Shown here: piece by piece, positions 22,785 through 34,994 of the stretch
Position numbering within the stretch: position 1 is the first letter of the stretch
How the letters are laid out: every line of letters begins with the position of its first letter
Assembly: GCA_947044405.1 (NCBI GenBank)
Contig: CAMRHE010000324.1
Coordinates: forward strand, 1 to 64,000
Reading direction: 5' to 3'
Origin: Leptodactylus fallax
Taxonomy: Eukaryota > Chordata > Amphibia > Anura > Leptodactylidae
Length of the DNA stretch: 64,000 nucleotides
Made by a program: the position numbers and the translations under genes
Notes under the pieces: model-generated
Told to the model about the DNA's origin: nothing
The model's database searches: none
The model's input: only the letters and a program-made list of their open reading frames with translations

Positions 22785-22980
22785 TGCTAGACAAGAGTCT
22801 GGACATGACTATTCATTCTATAGTTTTTTCTCTCTTTTTTTTCTTTTTTTTTTAATTTTCAACATTGTAGATTTATATTGAAGACATGAAGGAACATATG
22901 AAATTAAGCAGAATATGTTTTATATTTTAGATTCTCCAAACTAGCCCCCTTTTGCATTGATGATAGCTTTGCACACGCTT
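22785..22980 (-). mobile_element. Tc1-like terminal fragment
   Basis: The stretch ends 'cccttttgcattgatgatagctttgcacacgctt' in outline, which on the minus strand is a familiar Tc1 transposase C-terminus, preceded by an AT-rich terminal repeat. It is cut at 22,981 by an R1 copy. Confidence 0.5.
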
Positions 22981-23270
22981 AGGCTAAGGCCCCATGTTGT
23001 AGAAACACAACAGAAAAAAAAAGCTGAGTTTTACAGTAAAAGAAAACTGAATTAGATTCTGGCTAATCCCATCCGTACATTGAGAAAAAAAAAATACTGT
23101 GGAAAAGCTGTGTTTTCAGAAAAGTATATGTTTTTGAAAAACTCAGCATGCCAGTTTTACCTGCGGAAACACTCACTTGGTTCCACTGGCAATTACATTT
23201 TGCCAAATGAGCTGGTGATACCGTTTCATGTGAGTACGGAAAGACCCAGTTCCTACACATGTCTGCACAC
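22981..23270. repeat. R1 foldback repeat, copy 3 (partial)
   Basis: Begins with the family terminus AGGCTAAGGCCCC and shares 'gctgagttttacagtaaaag' and 'ggctaatcccatccgtacat' with the copies at 19.6 and 44.4 kb. The right end is not clear. Confidence 0.55.
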
Positions 23271-23488
23271 CCATGGCTAATGATCTGCTTGCAGATCTTG
23301 CACCTTGCAATCAATCTGTCATTTGGTATCTTCAATCATGTTTGTTTACTTTTGTAATGAAAGTCGTGCATGCAGGACTTTATCTTCCTTTACAAAGGTA
23401 AACAAAGATGATCTTCCATTATGTTGTTTACATTAGTGTCAATGGGAATGGACACAGAATCAGTCTATGATACTTCTCTGCAACAGTT

Positions 23489-23536
23489 TAATGTCCATTG
23501 CTGTCTTCCTATGAGTTAAGACAGCAATGGACATTA
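23489..23536. repeat. perfect 19-bp hairpin
   Basis: TAATGTCCATTGCTGTCTT (23,489-23,507) and its exact complement (23,518-23,536) flank a 10-base loop. It is probably the centre of a degenerate foldback repeat. An RNA hairpin is possible but unsupported. Confidence 0.7.
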
Positions 23537-23539
23537 GCA

Positions 23540-25830
23540 AGGGTAGTGTGAACGCCCCCTTATAGTGCCCTTATAGACCCCTGGAGCACTCCACTTATAA
23601 CATTAGTCCAGTTTGAATATGACCCTTTTATGACTTCACATTAAATGCAGTTTTTACCCAATTTAGGATCTAATTACAGTGTTACTGTCTAATCCAACAG
23701 ACCTTATCTTGTGCTATAATGGCATGTGAAGGATAGTGTCAAATGCTTTTTACTGACTGTCCCTTTTCTGCTAGCCATTTCATAAAAAGCAAGTAAATTA
23801 GTTTGTCATAACTTTCCCCTTCATGTAGTGCGTATATATTTTTACAGAGCTGTATTCCCTTTGTGGGTCATTATATTTATAATGTTTTAATATTTGAGGT
23901 TTTTCACTGCTGAGAATATTGTTCTGTTATGTTTTTGCGATCAGATTTCTAGCTGTATTCACTCTCTAGCGTGGATTGGGGCTTGCAATCTAATTTACAA
24001 ATTTATCAGTATGTTTTGGACTGTTAGAAGAAAACATTGGCGGTGCTGTACATACAAAAATTATCAGGTCTTTAGTACTACAAGACAACAATAGTAACCA
24101 CTGAGCCACCAGACTTTAGAACTATTTTTAGAAGCAGGCTGCTTTATTGCAGGGTTTTTTGTCCTCTTCTTTCTAGAGTCTCACCAACCAGAACATGATT
24201 ATACCTAGACAACATCAGTGGTCAAAATCTATGGCAAAATTTTGTGTAACTTTGGTACACTTCCATTTATTTGTGATACTATACAGTCTATGAAAAAAAT
24301 GAAGGTGTGCCAATAAAGTTGAGCATCAATGTACATGACAAGAATCTGCGTAACTTATCATATGCTAAATAGTTGCAAGTCAAATTTATGTATGAGATAG
24401 CCAAGATGGTTGTCTATAAAATGATGGTAGTCTCACGTTGGAAGCTGTAGTGGATGGTGAGATAAGGAGCCTGAAAGTCAAAGTTCAAAACACTGTTACC
24501 CTTTTTCTGGTCAGTGTAATTTGGTTATTTATAAAGGTGGAGGTCAGATTTATTAATGTTATTATCATATCAGTTTACACCAAGTTTTCAAGTGATTTCT
24601 TGATTTATTTTCATAGTTACAAGTAAAGTGGGTCTGACTGCCAAAGGAGGTTTTTCATGTAGAATAGGTAGAAATAGTGCAAATTGTCTCACAAATGTAT
24701 GCCTCATCATAGCACATGTAGATTTCACATCTTCACTATCATAGGGATACAAATGTGTCACATTTATTATGACTCGTGGAGCTCTTAATAGATTTGGCAC
24801 AAATTACGTCAAATTACTTACTATTATAAGTTTAGCTTTCGAAGAGTCACTTTTCACAATTCAACAGTTTGTAAATCAGTGTAAATCAAATTATTAGGCC
24901 CTAAAAGTCAAATTACTATAAGATCTATCTAAATATATATATAGTTAATATTGAATTTTATTTTATTTTTCAATTCTTCTTTTCATATATCCCTTTACTG
25001 TTTCTTGGTGACTTTTTCCTTTGATATCCTGCAGATTAAGATAATTAAAATAGATTGTCAATGCAAAATGGCCTTCTAAATATACATAGCTTATTTGCTT
25101 TTCATAAGATGTAACAAGGATAAATGAAGGTTAAATGATAATGAATTTGACATAAATGTTTTACACTTTGTACAATTCTCAGTTTGTAGTCTATGATATA
25201 AAGCATGTTAAATCTTGTCTGATATCCTTCTTTTTTTTTTCTTTATGGTGAATTATTAATATCTTATCATAATCATTTGTCTTTGCAATGGAAAAGTTAG
25301 CTCTATACCTACAGTACTTACTTATTGATATGCTTGTGGAGGAAAAGCAGAGCTGTGATGAAAAAGGATAGAACAGCAGCTGGAGCATCTAATAAGACTG
25401 GAGTTGCATTTTATATAGATGTTGCATTACGTCGTTGTTCTACGTGTAACTTGCATGAACACAATTGCTTAGTTTTATTCAAAATTGTGACAAATTAATG
25501 GAGCACGTGCAAAGCCACCTCTTCATTCCCAACAACCGCTGCTCCAGATAGGATAAGAAGTCAGCAGACCCCCGTCTATAGACAAGTGTGGATCTCAGAA
25601 ATGGGACCCAAATCTGTTAGACATTTATAGTATTTCTTTTGAATACTACAGGAAAAATGTAATATCACTTGCAATTTTACATGGATGATCCAGATCCACC
25701 AGAGTGAGCTCTGCTTGTCATTAGAGTGAAAATGTTTCTGTGAAATGTTCTAGATGTAGATTCCCCTGTTATTTTCTGAGGCCTGGATAAAAAAACCTTA
25801 CTATTGGATGTCTATACGCTTATGCTGAGT
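23540..25830. other. no recognised gene
   Basis: AT-rich sequence, possibly intergenic or intronic, with no coding or repeat boundary I can support apart from a short SINE-head scrap near 24,093-24,110. Confidence 0.5.
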
Positions 25831-25833
25831 TCA

Positions 25834-26041
25834 CATCTGCGCTTAAATCTCCATTTGGAGACTGCATTGCAGTGACCACCAAAAATAGCAGGGCAAAAAA
25901 AGTGCTGCAAGTCAACTTTTACATCTGGTGGTTTCAGTTTAAAATATTGGACATTTGAGGGATCCCTTTATAGTCAATGGGGTTCATCAGGCACCTCCAC
26001 AGGACCAGAATAATGGATACCTGGATGCAGATGTGAACATA
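25834..26041. repeat. MITE-like repeat with 'gttcacatctgc' ends
   Basis: 'gttcacatctgcgc' at the left and 'gcagatgtgaaca' at the right form a terminal inverted repeat of about 12 bases over some 208 bp. Similar ends occur near 45,948 and 46,183. Confidence 0.5.
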
Positions 26042-26789
26042 AAAGCAATATTATGGTGAACAAAACTTGACTTTTATCAAAAGTATTTGGTGCAAAATAA
26101 AAATCCTCATAATATAGTAATTACATTTTCTCAGCAGATTACACATAATCCCTCACCTCTTAATTACAAAAAATGTTTACATGTCATTGACTAAAGTTTA
26201 TGACCTGTATTTTAACTTGAGCTTAGGGGTCGAGCATGCTCAATTTCAAAACATGTTATAGAAGGGTAAACAACATTTGTCTATGTAACAGCAGAGAATG
26301 GGAGGGGCAACGACTGTTAATGTGAGAGGTTCAGGAGTGAGGAGGCACAATGTGAAGTGTACAATAGGGAAAAGATTTGTTCTAGCATCCAGGAAATCAC
26401 AGAGAGCAATACAATACAGTTACCCTACTTCTTCTGAAGTCAAACCCACTCTTGGTACACAGAGTAGGAGCACATAGAAAGCAATAGTGTAAGGCTATTT
26501 TTGCAGAAGTCATTTTTGATTTTTTTTGTAAAATCCAGAAAGCCAAAAAACCCCACCAATTTTCACACTGTTTTTTATAATATAAAATGTAAAAAATGCT
26601 GCACTCAGCCAACTATCAACTGCACTCTCCTAGAGAAAGAGTGGAGTGTGAGGGCAAATGCTCAGCCTGACGCTCCATCAGGACAGGGAAAATCATTCTT
26701 AGGATCAGTGAGGGTCCCAGCAATTAGAAATTCCCAGCAGAATAAGGTTATGCTTTATCCTGTAGATATGGGATAACTTCAAAACTTGG
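26042..26789. other. no recognised gene
   Basis: AT-rich sequence without motif, repeat boundary or convincing open frame. Confidence 0.5.
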
Positions 26790-27060
26790 CAAACCAAGTG
26801 CCGCCACCTTCAAAATAGTCAAATCATCAGGTAAGGATGGCATACAGCCACAACTTCTGAAGGAATTATTTACCATGATGAACCCTTAGATCCAATATTA
26901 AAGAATTCAGTAATGACTGAGTGTGTTCCATGGGACTGGCGGATAGCAAATGTGGTATAATATTCAAAAGAAGCTCTAAAAGTTAGCCTGGAAACTATAA
27001 TGCTATAAGTTTAACCCCTGTGGTGTGAAAAATATTTGAAATATTTCTAAAAGATGCTAA
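26790..27060 (+). pseudogene. CR1/L2-like LINE reverse transcriptase remnant
   Basis: In shifting frames this reads SSGKDGIQPQLLKEL, then a segment like VPWDWRIANVV, then a degenerate GNYRPISL-like block. That is the order of the N-terminal RT motifs of non-LTR retrotransposons. Stops and indels are frequent. Confidence 0.55.
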
Positions 27061-27094
27061 TCCTGGGTTATATGATTATATCCTGGTTATATAG

Positions 27095-27210
27095 ATTCTG
27101 TCTCTCACAGTTGAAGTGTACCTACGATAAAAATTACAGACCTCTCCATTCTTTGTAGGTGGGAAAACTTGCAAAATTGACAGTGTATCAAATACTTATT
27201 TTCCCCAATG
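27095..27210 (-). mobile_element. solo Tc1 terminal repeat, same family as 1-789
   Basis: This matches the outer part of the element at 1-789 ('acttattttccccaatg' against the 'tccccactg' end). Its end abuts TA at 27,211, which also serves as left target of the DD35E element. Confidence 0.65.
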
Positions 27211-27212
27211 TA

Positions 27213-28779
27213 CAGTCATGGCCAAAAGTTTTGAGAATGACACAAATATTATATTTTCACATGATCTGCTGCCCTCTGGTTTTTATGTGTGTTTGTCAGA
27301 TGTTTTTATCACATACAGAAATATAATTGCATTCATATTATGAGTAACAGAAGCTTATATTGACAGTTAGAATGAGTTAATGCAGCAAGTCAATATTTGC
27401 AGTGTTGACCCTTCTTCTTCAGGACCTCTGCAATTCTCCCTGGCATGCTCTCAATCAACTTCTGGACCAAATCCTGACTGATAGCAGTCCATTCTTGCAG
27501 AATCAATGCTTTAATTTTGTCTGAATTTGTTGGTTTTTGTTTGTCCACCCGTCTCTTGATGATTGACCACAAGTTCTCAATGGGATTAAGATCTGGGGAG
27601 TTTCCAGGCCATGGACCCAAAATCTCTATGTTTTGTTCCCTGAGCCATTTAGTTATCACCTTTGCTTTATGGCAAGGTGCTCCATCATGCTGGAAAAGGC
27701 ATTGTTGAGCGCCAAACTGCTCTTGGACGGTTGGGAGAAGTTGCTCTTGGAGGACATTCTGGTACCATTCTTTATTCATGGCTGTGTTTTTAGGCAAGAC
27801 TGTAAGAGAGCCGATTCCCTTGGCTGAGAAGCAACCCCACACATGAATGGTTTCAGGATGCTTTACAGTTGGCATGAGACAAGACTGGTGGTAGCGCTCA
27901 CCTCTTCTTCTCCGAATAAGCTGTTTTCCAGATGTTCCAAACAATCGAAAAGGGGATTCATCAGAGAAAATGACTTTACCCCAGTCCTCAGCAGTCCACT
28001 CCCTGTACCTTTTGCAGAATATCAGTCTGTCCCTGATGTTTTTTCTGGAGAGAAGTGGCTTCTTTGCTGCCCTCCTTGAGACCAGGCCTTGCTCCAAGAG
28101 TCTCCGCCTCACAGTGCGTGCAGATGCACTCACACCTGCCTGCTGCCATTCCTCAGCAAGCTCTGCACTGTTGGTAGCCTGATCCCGCAGCTGAAACACT
28201 TTTAAGAGACGGTCCTGCCGCTTGCTGGTCTTTCTTGGGCGCCCTGGAGCCTTTTTGGCACCAATGGAACCTCTCTCCTTGAAGTTCTTGATGATGCGAT
28301 AGATTGTTGACTGAGGTGCAATCTTTCTAGCTGCAATACTCTTCCAAGTTAGGCCATTTTTGTGCAGTGCAATGATGACTGCACGTGTTTCTTTAGAGAT
28401 AACCATGGTTAACAGAAGAGAAACAATGATGGCAAGCACCAGCCTCCTTTTAAAGTGTCCAGTGGTGTCATTCTTACTTAATCATGACAGATTGATCTCC
28501 AGCCCTGTCCTCATCAACACCCACACCTGTGTTAATGGAGCAATCACTGAAACGATGTTAGGTGGTCCTTTTAAGGCAGGGCTGCAATGATGTTGAAATG
28601 TGTTTTGCGGGATAAAGTTCATTTTCTAGGCAAATATTGACTTTGCAAGTAATTGCTGTTAAGCTGATCACTCTTTATAACATTCTGGAGTATATGCAAA
28701 TTGCCATTAGAAAAACTGAAGCAGTAGACTTTGTAAAAATTAATATTTGTATCATTCTCAAAACTTTTGGCCATGACTG
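27213..28779 (-). mobile_element. Tc1-type DD35E transposon, copy 1 (complete)
   Basis: 1,567 bp bounded by 39-bp terminal inverted repeats beginning CAGTCATGGCCAAAAGTTTT, with one mismatch between the two ends, and flanked by TA on each side (27,211-27,212 and 28,780-28,781). It holds one intact transposase gene. A copy of the same length with about eight differences lies at 46,861-48,427. Confidence 0.95.
27390..28406 (-). CDS. Tc1/mariner transposase, DD35E type (copy 1)
   Basis: An intact frame of 338 codons from an ATG in good Kozak context (ACCATGG, 28,406). The frame stays open 11 codons upstream to 28,439, but the extra residues are hydrophobic and not typical of the family. Order from that start: a first helix-turn-helix (about 5-45), a GRPR hinge (55-58), a second helix-turn-helix (to about 110), then the DDE nuclease with D149 (IFSDES), D241 (FQHDGAPCH) and E277 (LNPIENLW). 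There are 35 residues between D241 and E277, not the 34 of classic Tc1. The enzyme would cut at its own ends and insert at TA. Copy 1 carries Trp where copy 2 has Gly at residue 21; this change within the DNA-binding region may matter. Confidence 0.95.
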   Translation of the reverse strand: MVISKETRAVIIALHKNGLTWKSIAARKIAPQSTIYRIIKNFKERGSIGAKKAPGRPRKTSKRQDRLLKVFQLRDQATNSAELAEEWQQAGVSASARTVRRRLLEQGLVSRRAAKKPLLSRKNIRDRLIFCKRYREWTAEDWGKVIFSDESPFRLFGTSGKQLIRRRRGERYHQSCLMPTVKHPETIHVWGCFSAKGIGSLTVLPKNTAMNKEWYQNVLQEQLLPTVQEQFGAQQCLFQHDGAPCHKAKVITKWLREQNIEILGPWPGNSPDLNPIENLWSIIKRRVDKQKPTNSDKIKALILQEWTAISQDLVQKLIESMPGRIAEVLKKKGQHCKY

Positions 28780-28781
28780 TA

Positions 28782-29024
28782 TATGTCTCACAAGGCGACT
28801 TGAACTTGGGATCATTTGATCTCCTTTACTATGTATTGCAATACATCTATATTCCAGTATACAGTTAATTACTGTCTATAATTATTAGCCAATGCCTATT
28901 ACATATCTATCTGTTCATGGCAGCTTGGAGGCAATTGATTGGTCTCCTGCTTGCTATAATAACTCTACTAACTAAAATTGGAACCTACAATTTTTATAGT
29001 TTTATGTAACAGGACAAAGTTTTT
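28782..29024. other. no gene
   Basis: Short AT-rich spacer between two Tc1-related segments. Nothing recognised. Confidence 0.5.
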
Positions 29025-29990
29025 AAAAATCTGGTCCTTAGAAAGTCTTAAAATTAGGTAAATACCACCTCCGATGAACAATAACACCTGGAAAAGTATT
29101 ATTTATTTAGCAAAAACTAGGCTAAAATGCAGAAGCAGTGGTATAAAAGTAAGTTCACCCTTATTTATACAAAATAAATTAAGAGAATAAGTAGCAACCA
29201 GTTGCTGCTAAAGTAATGTTCTTGAATAATTGATCATCATCAACGTCTATGAAAGCAGAAGTTTTGTCAGTTTTCTGCTCTGGAGCATTCAAGTATGTGT
29301 TAACACAATGTTAAGGTAGAAAGACATCAGTAGTGATCCAAAAGAAACAATTGTTGCTGGCCATCTTCATCATTTGGAAGGGTTATAAGGTCATTTCCAA
29401 ACATTTGAAATATATCATTCTAACAACAAACTACCCCCTCATCGAGGCTTGTGAGCATTTGCTTATGCACATCTCTCTTAAGGTCCTGCCACAGCATTTC
29501 ATTTGGGCTGAGGTCTGGACTTTGACTGGGCCACTGCAATACCTTGGATATTTGCTTTTTCACTCATTGGTGTTGTAGATTTGCTGGTGTGCTTGGGATC
29601 ATTGTCCTGTTGGATGACCAAGTTTTTGGTCAAGCTTTAGATATTTTATAGATGGCCTCACACACCTTGGTATACAGAGAAGTTTGTGGACAACTCACTG
29701 ACTGCCCAGATGCTTTGGCTGCAAAACAAATCCAATTCATCATCCCTCCACACCGTACTTGATAGTTTGTATCAGTTGTTTGTGTTGATAAACTGTGTTT
29801 GATTTTTTGACAAATGTGGCACTGTGCATTATGGCCAAACATCTCCACTACCAATATTGTGGTTTGTTTAGATGCAACTTTGCCCACTTAAGTCATGCTG
29901 CTATGTTCTTTTTAAAAAGAAGAGACATTCACTGGACAACCCTTTCAAACAAACCATACTTGGTCAGGCTATTTTTATTTTATTGTGTGC
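29025..29990 (-). pseudogene. decayed Tc1-like element (family D) with transposase C-terminus
   Basis: The terminal region (29,025-29,340) matches 51,105-51,440. On the minus strand 29,450-29,545 reads VLQWPSQSPDLSPNEMLWQDLKRD-like text, the catalytic-Glu end of a Tc1 transposase. Further upstream the frame is lost among stops to about 29,990. No intact ORF remains. Confidence 0.65.
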
Positions 29991-31270
29991 TCATAAGACC
30001 ACCGTGAGTGATTATTTATTATGCAGACCTTAGTATGCAAAAATGACCATGTTATAGACAATGCTCGAGTAACAATCCCGGCTAGCTGAGCTACCTAGGC
30101 AAAATAAGCAATTTCATTCTACAGAAAGGGCAATGGAAATTTCAGTTCTTATGCACCAGTTGTATCCATATAAGCATGATGTGAAGATTTGGTATTCAGT
30201 ATTCCTTTCTTTTTGGATATGAAACAAGGAAAATTTTGTCACCTTTTCCCTTTGATATTTGTTCTTTTGATGAAGCCCTTTTCCAATTGATCTCCTCTTC
30301 ATCTTAAATATGAGGTGTCACTGTAAGCTCACTGGAACACTGAAGTGGGTTATTTGCTTATAGTTATTATTATTTGGTTGCTGTTATTTATTAGTCTTAC
30401 ATTCCCAAAATCATCCCTCACCCAGGTCTATGAAATTATTCAGACATTTGGCTCTATTTGTTATAAAGCACATGCAATTAAATCTTTAATAGTTAATATA
30501 GATCTCCTTGTAAATACCATGCAACAACTGAAAGATAGATTTTCTCACCTTCAGGCTGATGTCACTATTCCATACTTCACTATAACTCTTACTTACACTA
30601 TATATAATCATTCTGTAAGCATACTCAAAAAATTCCAATATCCTGGATTGACTGCATTGTAGCTACAATAATGATGATCTTATCAAAGATTTCATATTAT
30701 TTTAGAAACCTGCCAATTATGCTTACTAAGTCTCTTCTTTTGCACATTCAAAGAATAATTAACATCAGGAACTGCAGCGTGCAAGGGTCTCTTGATAAAT
30801 TCATATCCCATTTTCTAAATGCTGCTAAATCAAGTATAGCTAAGAGATGGAAAAAGCCTAGAGATGGGCGAATCTCTGAAGATTTGTTTTGCTTTGTTTT
30901 CAGGGTAATTCGGTCTCAAGAGTTGTTTCTGATCAAATAAATGTGTTTTGAATCATTTAAATTGGCTACAAAGATATTGTATGACACTGTCAGGGCTCCT
31001 AAGTTTCCATCTAGCCTATTTCACAGCCAAAGAAATGTCAAAGTTAAAGTAACATTTATATTCATTAACAAACACATTAACACACCCAGATCAAAATTTC
31101 TGCAAAATTTGGCATGCTTCAAGTAGATATGTAAATGATTATAGGTGAGATCTGATTAGACACTGGGTCTTTTGACCCCTGCTCTCAGAGGCTACTATTG
31201 GGTACTGTACCTCTTAGTGAGATATGGTTGACTGCTAAACATGCCTCTAAGACTCATTTGATGGTATTTT
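29991..31270. other. no recognised gene
   Basis: AT-rich sequence. Near 30,858 an 'agagatgggcgaa' terminus occurs that recurs at 9,800 and 55,655. No coding content was supported. Confidence 0.5.
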
Positions 31271-31276
31271 GCCCAT

Positions 31277-32140
31277 TTGATGGACTTTGAGAGGAGTTTC
31301 ATCATTGGACTGAGAGAAGCAAGATGGTTATTTCCACAAACTGCCCACCATGTAGGAAATTCTAACCTAGCTGTTAGGAGGTATTGGAAGATAAGTAAGA
31401 TATGCACACACAGGCTCTGGATGACCCAGGCAGTCACCAATAGAGAGGATTATTTGATCCAACAAGCAGTACAAGCAGCTCCTACAGTTTCCTTGCCCAC
31501 CATCCAGAAACAGGTGGCACCTTCCGTACACACCCCTGTCTCTGCCAGGACCATTTCCAGGCATTTATCACAAGGAAATTTGTTTTTTACAGTGCCCATT
31601 AAGTGTCATTGTCGCAAATATTTGCAGTGGTGTCCTGAATGAGAAACATAGAATGCTATAGATTAGAGTTGTATAATCCAGGTTCAGTTTGGGAATAAAC
31701 AATGGTCAGGTTTGAGTATGGAGGTGTTGTGGTGAGTGCTTCAATCTTGCCTTTGCTGTGGAGTAACACATTTCCTCAACTGCTGGTGTGATTATTTGGG
31801 GAGCCATTGCATCCGACAGTTGGTCACCCCTAGTAGTAATGCAAGGGACACTAACAGCTTAGCGATATATGCGGGAGATATTATGGCCACATGTATTTTC
31901 TATCTTGGCAGGGTTTCCAACAGGCATTTTTCAGCAGGATAACGCTCGACTACACACAGAAAGGTTTCCAAGAAATGTCTCCGCCAGATTGCAGCACTTC
32001 CTTGGCCTGCTCAGTTGACAGTTTTATAGCCAATGGAGCATTTATGGGACCAGTTGGTATACCAGCTTTAGCGTTCTACAAGTGTGCAGGATCTACTGAC
32101 TCCACTACATCATCTGTATGAGACTGTGCTAATTAATCGG
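31277..32140 (+). pseudogene. decayed Tc1-like transposase (another lineage)
   Basis: Opens with MDFERSFIIGLREARW, a recognisable Tc1-type HTH start, and keeps about 120 codons. After a stop at about 31,640 it is a chain of short frames. A block near 31,915-31,965 is like FQQDNARLHT, with the second catalytic Asp, and a block near 32,030-32,055 is like PMEHLWDQL, with the catalytic-Glu motif. It is an old copy from a different Tc1 lineage than the elements at 27, 47, 49 and 56 kb. Confidence 0.7.
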
Positions 32141-32453
32141 GAAGCATGTACCAAAGTTCTATACAGTGAGAAATAACTTAAATGGGGAAATGCATATTTA
32201 ACCAATTTGGGAGAGGGAAAGAAAAAAGTATATAACTGGATAAATATATAAAAAATGCGAATAAAAAGATGACAATAAAAATAAAATATAAATAGGAAAA
32301 TACAAATATGGGTACATGAATAAATATAAATATGAAAGGTAAACCACCCATACATACACATGAATATACACATAAATAAATAAATATACTGTATATAAAA
32401 TCTGCTTAACCTTCCTCTAGTGTTAGCTTTCTGTTACTCTTTCTTATGTTAAC

Positions 32454-32822
32454 GGGTCGGTTTTGACCTGTGTCTTAAATCACCCCTAGGATACCCTAAA
32501 AACAGTTATTTATGATCCAATTTGTTTCTTACCTCTTAGTTACCTTGTTAGGGTTTCTCATCCATGGAAGGATTGATTTTAATATTTTTGTTGTGGCCCC
32601 CTGTGCCTTTCATTTGAGAGCGTACCCTTCATTTTCAATATAAAAATATTGTCAAATGAACCTCAAGAGAATAATATAAACTTAAAAAAGCTTGTTATAT
32701 TACCTGACTATTACTGAAGGGTTTTAGAACACATTTCTTAAATGTAAAAAAAAATATACATATATATATTTTATATTATTAACTCTAGTAACATCTATGG
32801 TGTTACGGGTCAATTTTGACCC
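32454..32822. promoter_or_regulatory. left subterminal palindromes
   Basis: Two inverted sites, GGGTC-GGTTTT-GACC (32,454-32,468) and GGGTCAATTTTGACCC (32,807-32,822), lie inside the left end. They mirror two sites in the right end and are candidate transposase-binding sites. Confidence 0.6.
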
Positions 32823-33024
32823 ATATCTAACTACTTTATGAAAAAGGCAAAAAACAGATTTTTTTTTTTATAGAACTTTAATACAAATAAAAGATGAAAA
32901 TTATATTAACATTAATAGCAATAATAATAAAAAGTAGCTTTTCTAGGTCAAACAAACAAACAACAATCAATCAAGCAAATCAAATCAACAGAAATGAAGT
33001 ACTAGTTTTTAGATGCATTAGTAT

Positions 33025-34805
33025 TTAGATGCATGTGTGGCAAAAAGTGACATTTTTTGTGTGTTCTTTGCAGAGGTATTTTTTGCAGGCGAACCACGAT
33101 GTGTTTGTCTTTCTGTCCTTATTGCTAGGGCAGACCTGACACCTCTTTCTTTTAGAATCAGGAGGTCTCACTGGGGTTGTGGCTGTTGTGGTTGATGTTG
33201 AGGCAGGGCTGGTTGAGGAGGATGCTGGTGATGATGCTCTTTGTGTTGCTGTGGGTGTGGGCGAAGCACTTGTTGAGCCCTGGAGTTGTCGGACCAAGGC
33301 TGCAGCGGCTGGGTCTCGGGGCACCCGTTCCCTTTGGTCAATGTGCGCCTTGACAAGGGATCTTCCTAGTTCCTCAAGAAACATCCTCCGCTTGTTTTTT
33401 TTTCTTTGAATTCCATCCTTGGTGAATGTGGGTCCACAACACAAATGCATTGTATGCTGACACATCAAGGATGTTGGAAAATACAACCGTTGGCCATCTC
33501 CTAGTCATTCGCTGGCAAGTGTAGGTGGCAGTCAGCTTGTCCAGGTTGTCCACTCCTCCTTTGTTTTTGTTATAGTCCAGGATGATTCTGGGCTTTTTGT
33601 CACTTCCTGATGACACAGCTGCATCTTTGTGAAGTGTGGACATCAGTACCACATTCCGTCGTTTTTTGGGGCAGTATGAAACAGCAGTGGTGGTGTCTGT
33701 AAAAACAAACTTTGAGGAAAGTGGAGCCCTGTCCTTCATCTGCAACAATTCAGCGGGCAGCTCAGGTTTGTTTTTTTTTCACTGTGCCCACCATGGTGAT
33801 TTTCCTCCTGAGAAGTTCTTGTCCAAGGTCATAGATGGTAAAAAAAAATTGTCACAAGTAATGTTGTGACCCTGCAGTCCAGTAGTCATATTGAGGACTA
33901 CACGTTTTCCTTGATTTTTTTCAGGGATGCCGCTTGCAGACTTGCCTGTGTAAATCTGTAGATTCCATGCATAGCTAGTTTTTGCATCACAGGCTGCCCA
34001 GATTTTTATACCGTATTTGCCTGGCTTACTTGGCATGTATTGCCGGAAGGGGCATTTTCCGCGGAAAGGGAGAAAACGTTCGTCTACTGTCACCTCTGGC
34101 CCTGGCTTGAACATCAGTGGAAGGAGCTGCACCCATTTCTCCCAAACATCCCTGATGGGAGCAAGTTTGTCAGATTTTGTTCTGGTGTCTCTGTTGTCAA
34201 ATCTGAGGACTCTTGATATCATTTGAAACTTTTGAAGTGACATTGTTGCCCGGAAAATATTCCTGCCTGTCGATGCGTCCCAGAGACTATCAGTGGCCTC
34301 ATTGCAGGATTTGTACACTCCAGCAAGGAGAAGAACACCAATGTAGGCATCCAGGTCATCATCATGAAGGTCATTCCACATGTTGCCGTTGACTTTTTTT
34401 TCCTTCAAGGTTTGTCATAGCAATAATGACTTTTTTTATTGACAATGGCATAAACAGATCAAAACATGTCTTGATGTCACTTACTCTTGTCACAGCAAAC
34501 CTTGTGATCCCAGGGGTCATTTTTATGACATTTGCAGCATCTTCCCTGCCATGTACATCTGGAGGTACTGAGCTCCAAATGATCTTGCCACTTTTGGATT
34601 TGAATCTTTCAGCGGGAGCAGCTTCAGCACCGGTGACCTCCTCATCAGACTGATCAGAACTGTCTGTGTCTTCCGGTTGATACTCCACATCATCTTCCTC
34701 CTCAGAAACCTGTTCATCTGTATCAGTTTGCTGCTGTGTGTCCTCTGATTCATTATCATCCAAGATATAATCCAGAATTTGGCTTGCATCTAATCTTCTC
34801 CTCAT
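33025..34805 (-). pseudogene. piggyBac transposase, broken only at homopolymers
   Basis: Likely start is MRRRLDASQI at 34,805. Order: an acidic N-terminal region, then the DDD nuclease with all three Asp: TVDERF (codon 34,082-34,084), TCDNFF (33,851-33,853) and GGVDNLDK (33,548-33,550). After these come a Ser/Thr/Pro-rich linker and a C-terminal Cys-rich zinc domain (CQVC ... CKKYLCKEH ... CHTC) ending at 33,025. The frame breaks four times, at a T8 run (34,394-34,401), A9 (33,840-33,848), T9 (33,771-33,779) and T9 (33,395-33,403). All are A runs on the coding strand or its T complement, and three are consistent with one extra A. No other stop interrupts the gene. It is either a copy damaged by slippage or an intact gene with homopolymer sequencing errors. 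Confidence 0.85.
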
Positions 34806-34994
34806 TGTTGCATGGCGTAAACTGAAGATGTATACTCTGCAAAGTACCAACTGTAAGCTGATTTGGCCATACATGCCTGGACATGTCCCTAACTCAAGTT
34901 GTTGGAGGTAGAGCTGGCTGTGGGCTGTTGGTTTATATTGTGTTTATGAGTTCAGTTTTGGGACTTATTGTTTTTTTACTCTTATATTAGACCT

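Noticed and set aside
27517..28590. Plus-strand open frames opposite the DD35E transposase (also at 47.2-48.2 kb and 56.8-57.4 kb)
   Set aside because: Antisense shadows of the intact minus-strand transposases, with no independent motif.
33179..33409. Plus-strand Val/Ala-rich frame
   Set aside because: Antisense of the Ser/Thr/Pro-rich linker of the piggyBac transposase.
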